Source: Tabrizicola_A sp964393035 (GTDB lineage Bacteria > Pseudomonadota > Alphaproteobacteria > Rhodobacterales > Rhodobacteraceae). From it: a stretch of 64,000 nt of DNA. Below the pieces are notes generated by a model. The model worked only from the letters and a program-made list of their open reading frames with translations. It was not told the origin of the DNA and did not search any database. Of the stretch, positions 63,544-64,000 are shown piece after piece (positions within the stretch are counted from its first letter, which is position 1; every line of letters begins with the position of its first letter). The DNA is taken from assembly GCA_964393035.1 (NCBI GenBank), contig CAYMRX010000004.1, positions 310,001 to 374,000 on the forward strand, written 5' to 3'. Position numbers and translations under genes: made by a program.

Positions 63544-64000
63544 ATGCGCATCGGTCTATACCCCGGCACCTTTGACCCGATCACCATGGGTCATACCGAT
63601 ATCATTCAGCGTGCGACCGCCTTGGTGGATCGGCTGGTGATCGGGGTGGCAATCAACCGCGACAAGGGGCCGTTGTTCACGCTGGAAGAACGCGTCGCGA
63701 TGGTCGAGGCGGAATGCGCGCCGATTGCCGCCAAGTCCGGCTGCGAGATCGTCGTGCATCCGTTTGAAAACCTGCTGATCGACTGCGCCCGCGATGTAGA
63801 GGCAGGGGTCATCATCCGGGGTCTGCGTGCGGTGGCGGATTTTGAATATGAATTCCAGATGGTTGGCATGAACCGGGCGATGGATGCCAGCATCGAGACA
63901 GTGTTTCTGATGGCAGATGCACGCAGGCAGGCGATTGCTTCGAAACTGGTCAAGGAAATTGCCCGGCTGGGCGGCGATGTGTCGAAATTCGTGCCGCCGG
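63544..64000 (+). CDS. coaD: phosphopantetheine adenylyltransferase, 3' end cut by window
   Basis: CoaD adenylates 4'-phosphopantetheine in CoA synthesis. The first 152 residues are present, nearly the full usual length of about 160. The nucleotidyltransferase motif YPGTFDPITMGHTDII is at residues 6-21, with the phosphopantetheine-binding RGLRAVADFEYEFQM near residue 91 and the ISSTxVRE-like region falling near the end (SKLVKEIARLGGDVSKFVPP). GGGAGG precedes the ATG. Confidence 0.96.
   Translation, partial: MRIGLYPGTFDPITMGHTDIIQRATALVDRLVIGVAINRDKGPLFTLEERVAMVEAECAPIAAKSGCEIVVHPFENLLIDCARDVEAGVIIRGLRAVADFEYEFQMVGMNRAMDASIETVFLMADARRQAIASKLVKEIARLGGDVSKFVPP

Overview
This window looks like chromosomal core DNA from an alphaproteobacterium of the Rhodobacteraceae (Rhodobacter, Gemmobacter or Tabrizicola type). 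Codon use is strongly GC-rich. Gene order and gene types fit that family: rpmF-plsX-fabH-ihfA-merR, an amidase-PBP1A-prfB run, hfq-hflX, a long-form dCTP deaminase, an OlsB-like acyltransferase, and a non-zinc-type HemB. This placement is inferred from family knowledge; no database search was run. I see no rRNA, prophage, transposase or CRISPR array.

Layout. 0-6.3 kb (mostly minus strand): a truncated CaiB/BaiF CoA-transferase, dCTP deaminase, tRNA-Pro(GGG) with its terminator, then merR, ihfA, fabH, plsX, rpmF and yceD. 6.4-13 kb: a BamE/OmlA lipoprotein, msrB, an OlsB-like acyltransferase, the ABC-F protein Uup, a PLP-dependent decarboxylase, and cysS behind a possible cysteine-rich leader peptide. 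13.2-24 kb: cimA, a phytoene/squalene-synthase-like protein, a small AT-richer patch with parDE, an MFS transporter, alkA with an esterase, glucokinase, a LysR/PhyH divergent pair, a TDT-type membrane protein and hfq. 24-36 kb: hflX (probably CTG-initiated), a GT11-like protein coupled to a penicillin-acylase-family hydrolase, a hydroxyacid dehydrogenase, a short assembly gap, a SYLF lipoprotein, hemB, a small membrane protein and mfd. 36-47 kb: a DsbA-like protein, an aminotransferase, amidase, PBP1A, prfB, a DUF2189 protein, a bactofilin/LytM pair, a DUF455 protein and bcp. 47-64 kb: a 1135-residue AsmA/YhdP-like protein, queA, MFS transporters, a DUF924 protein, lpdA, a rhodanese, uvrA, an unknown protein, mmsA with a divergent LysR regulator, a CBS-domain protein and the 5' part of coaD.

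Themes. Envelope building is well represented: phospholipid and fatty-acid initiation (plsX, fabH), ornithine-lipid-type acyl transfer, peptidoglycan synthesis and hydrolysis (PBP1A, AmiC-like, LytM with bactofilin), and lipid transport (AsmA-like). Genome maintenance appears as mfd, uvrA and alkA. Translation and RNA functions appear as cysS, prfB, queA, hfq, hflX and tRNA-Pro.

The most interesting region is 11.4-13.3 kb. A 14-codon reading frame ending in three Cys codons lies upstream of cysS, followed by mutually exclusive stems next to the cysS ribosome binding site. The 3' third of cysS has clearly different codon use. A 49-codon frame with ATGA overlaps on both sides joins cysS to cimA across three hairpins. 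No gene-free stretch exceeds 300 bases; the longest are 19202-19457 (densely structured), 59707-59976 (one palindrome, otherwise nothing recognised), 23472-23722 (hfq leader) and 11426-11655 (cysS leader and an operator-like palindrome).
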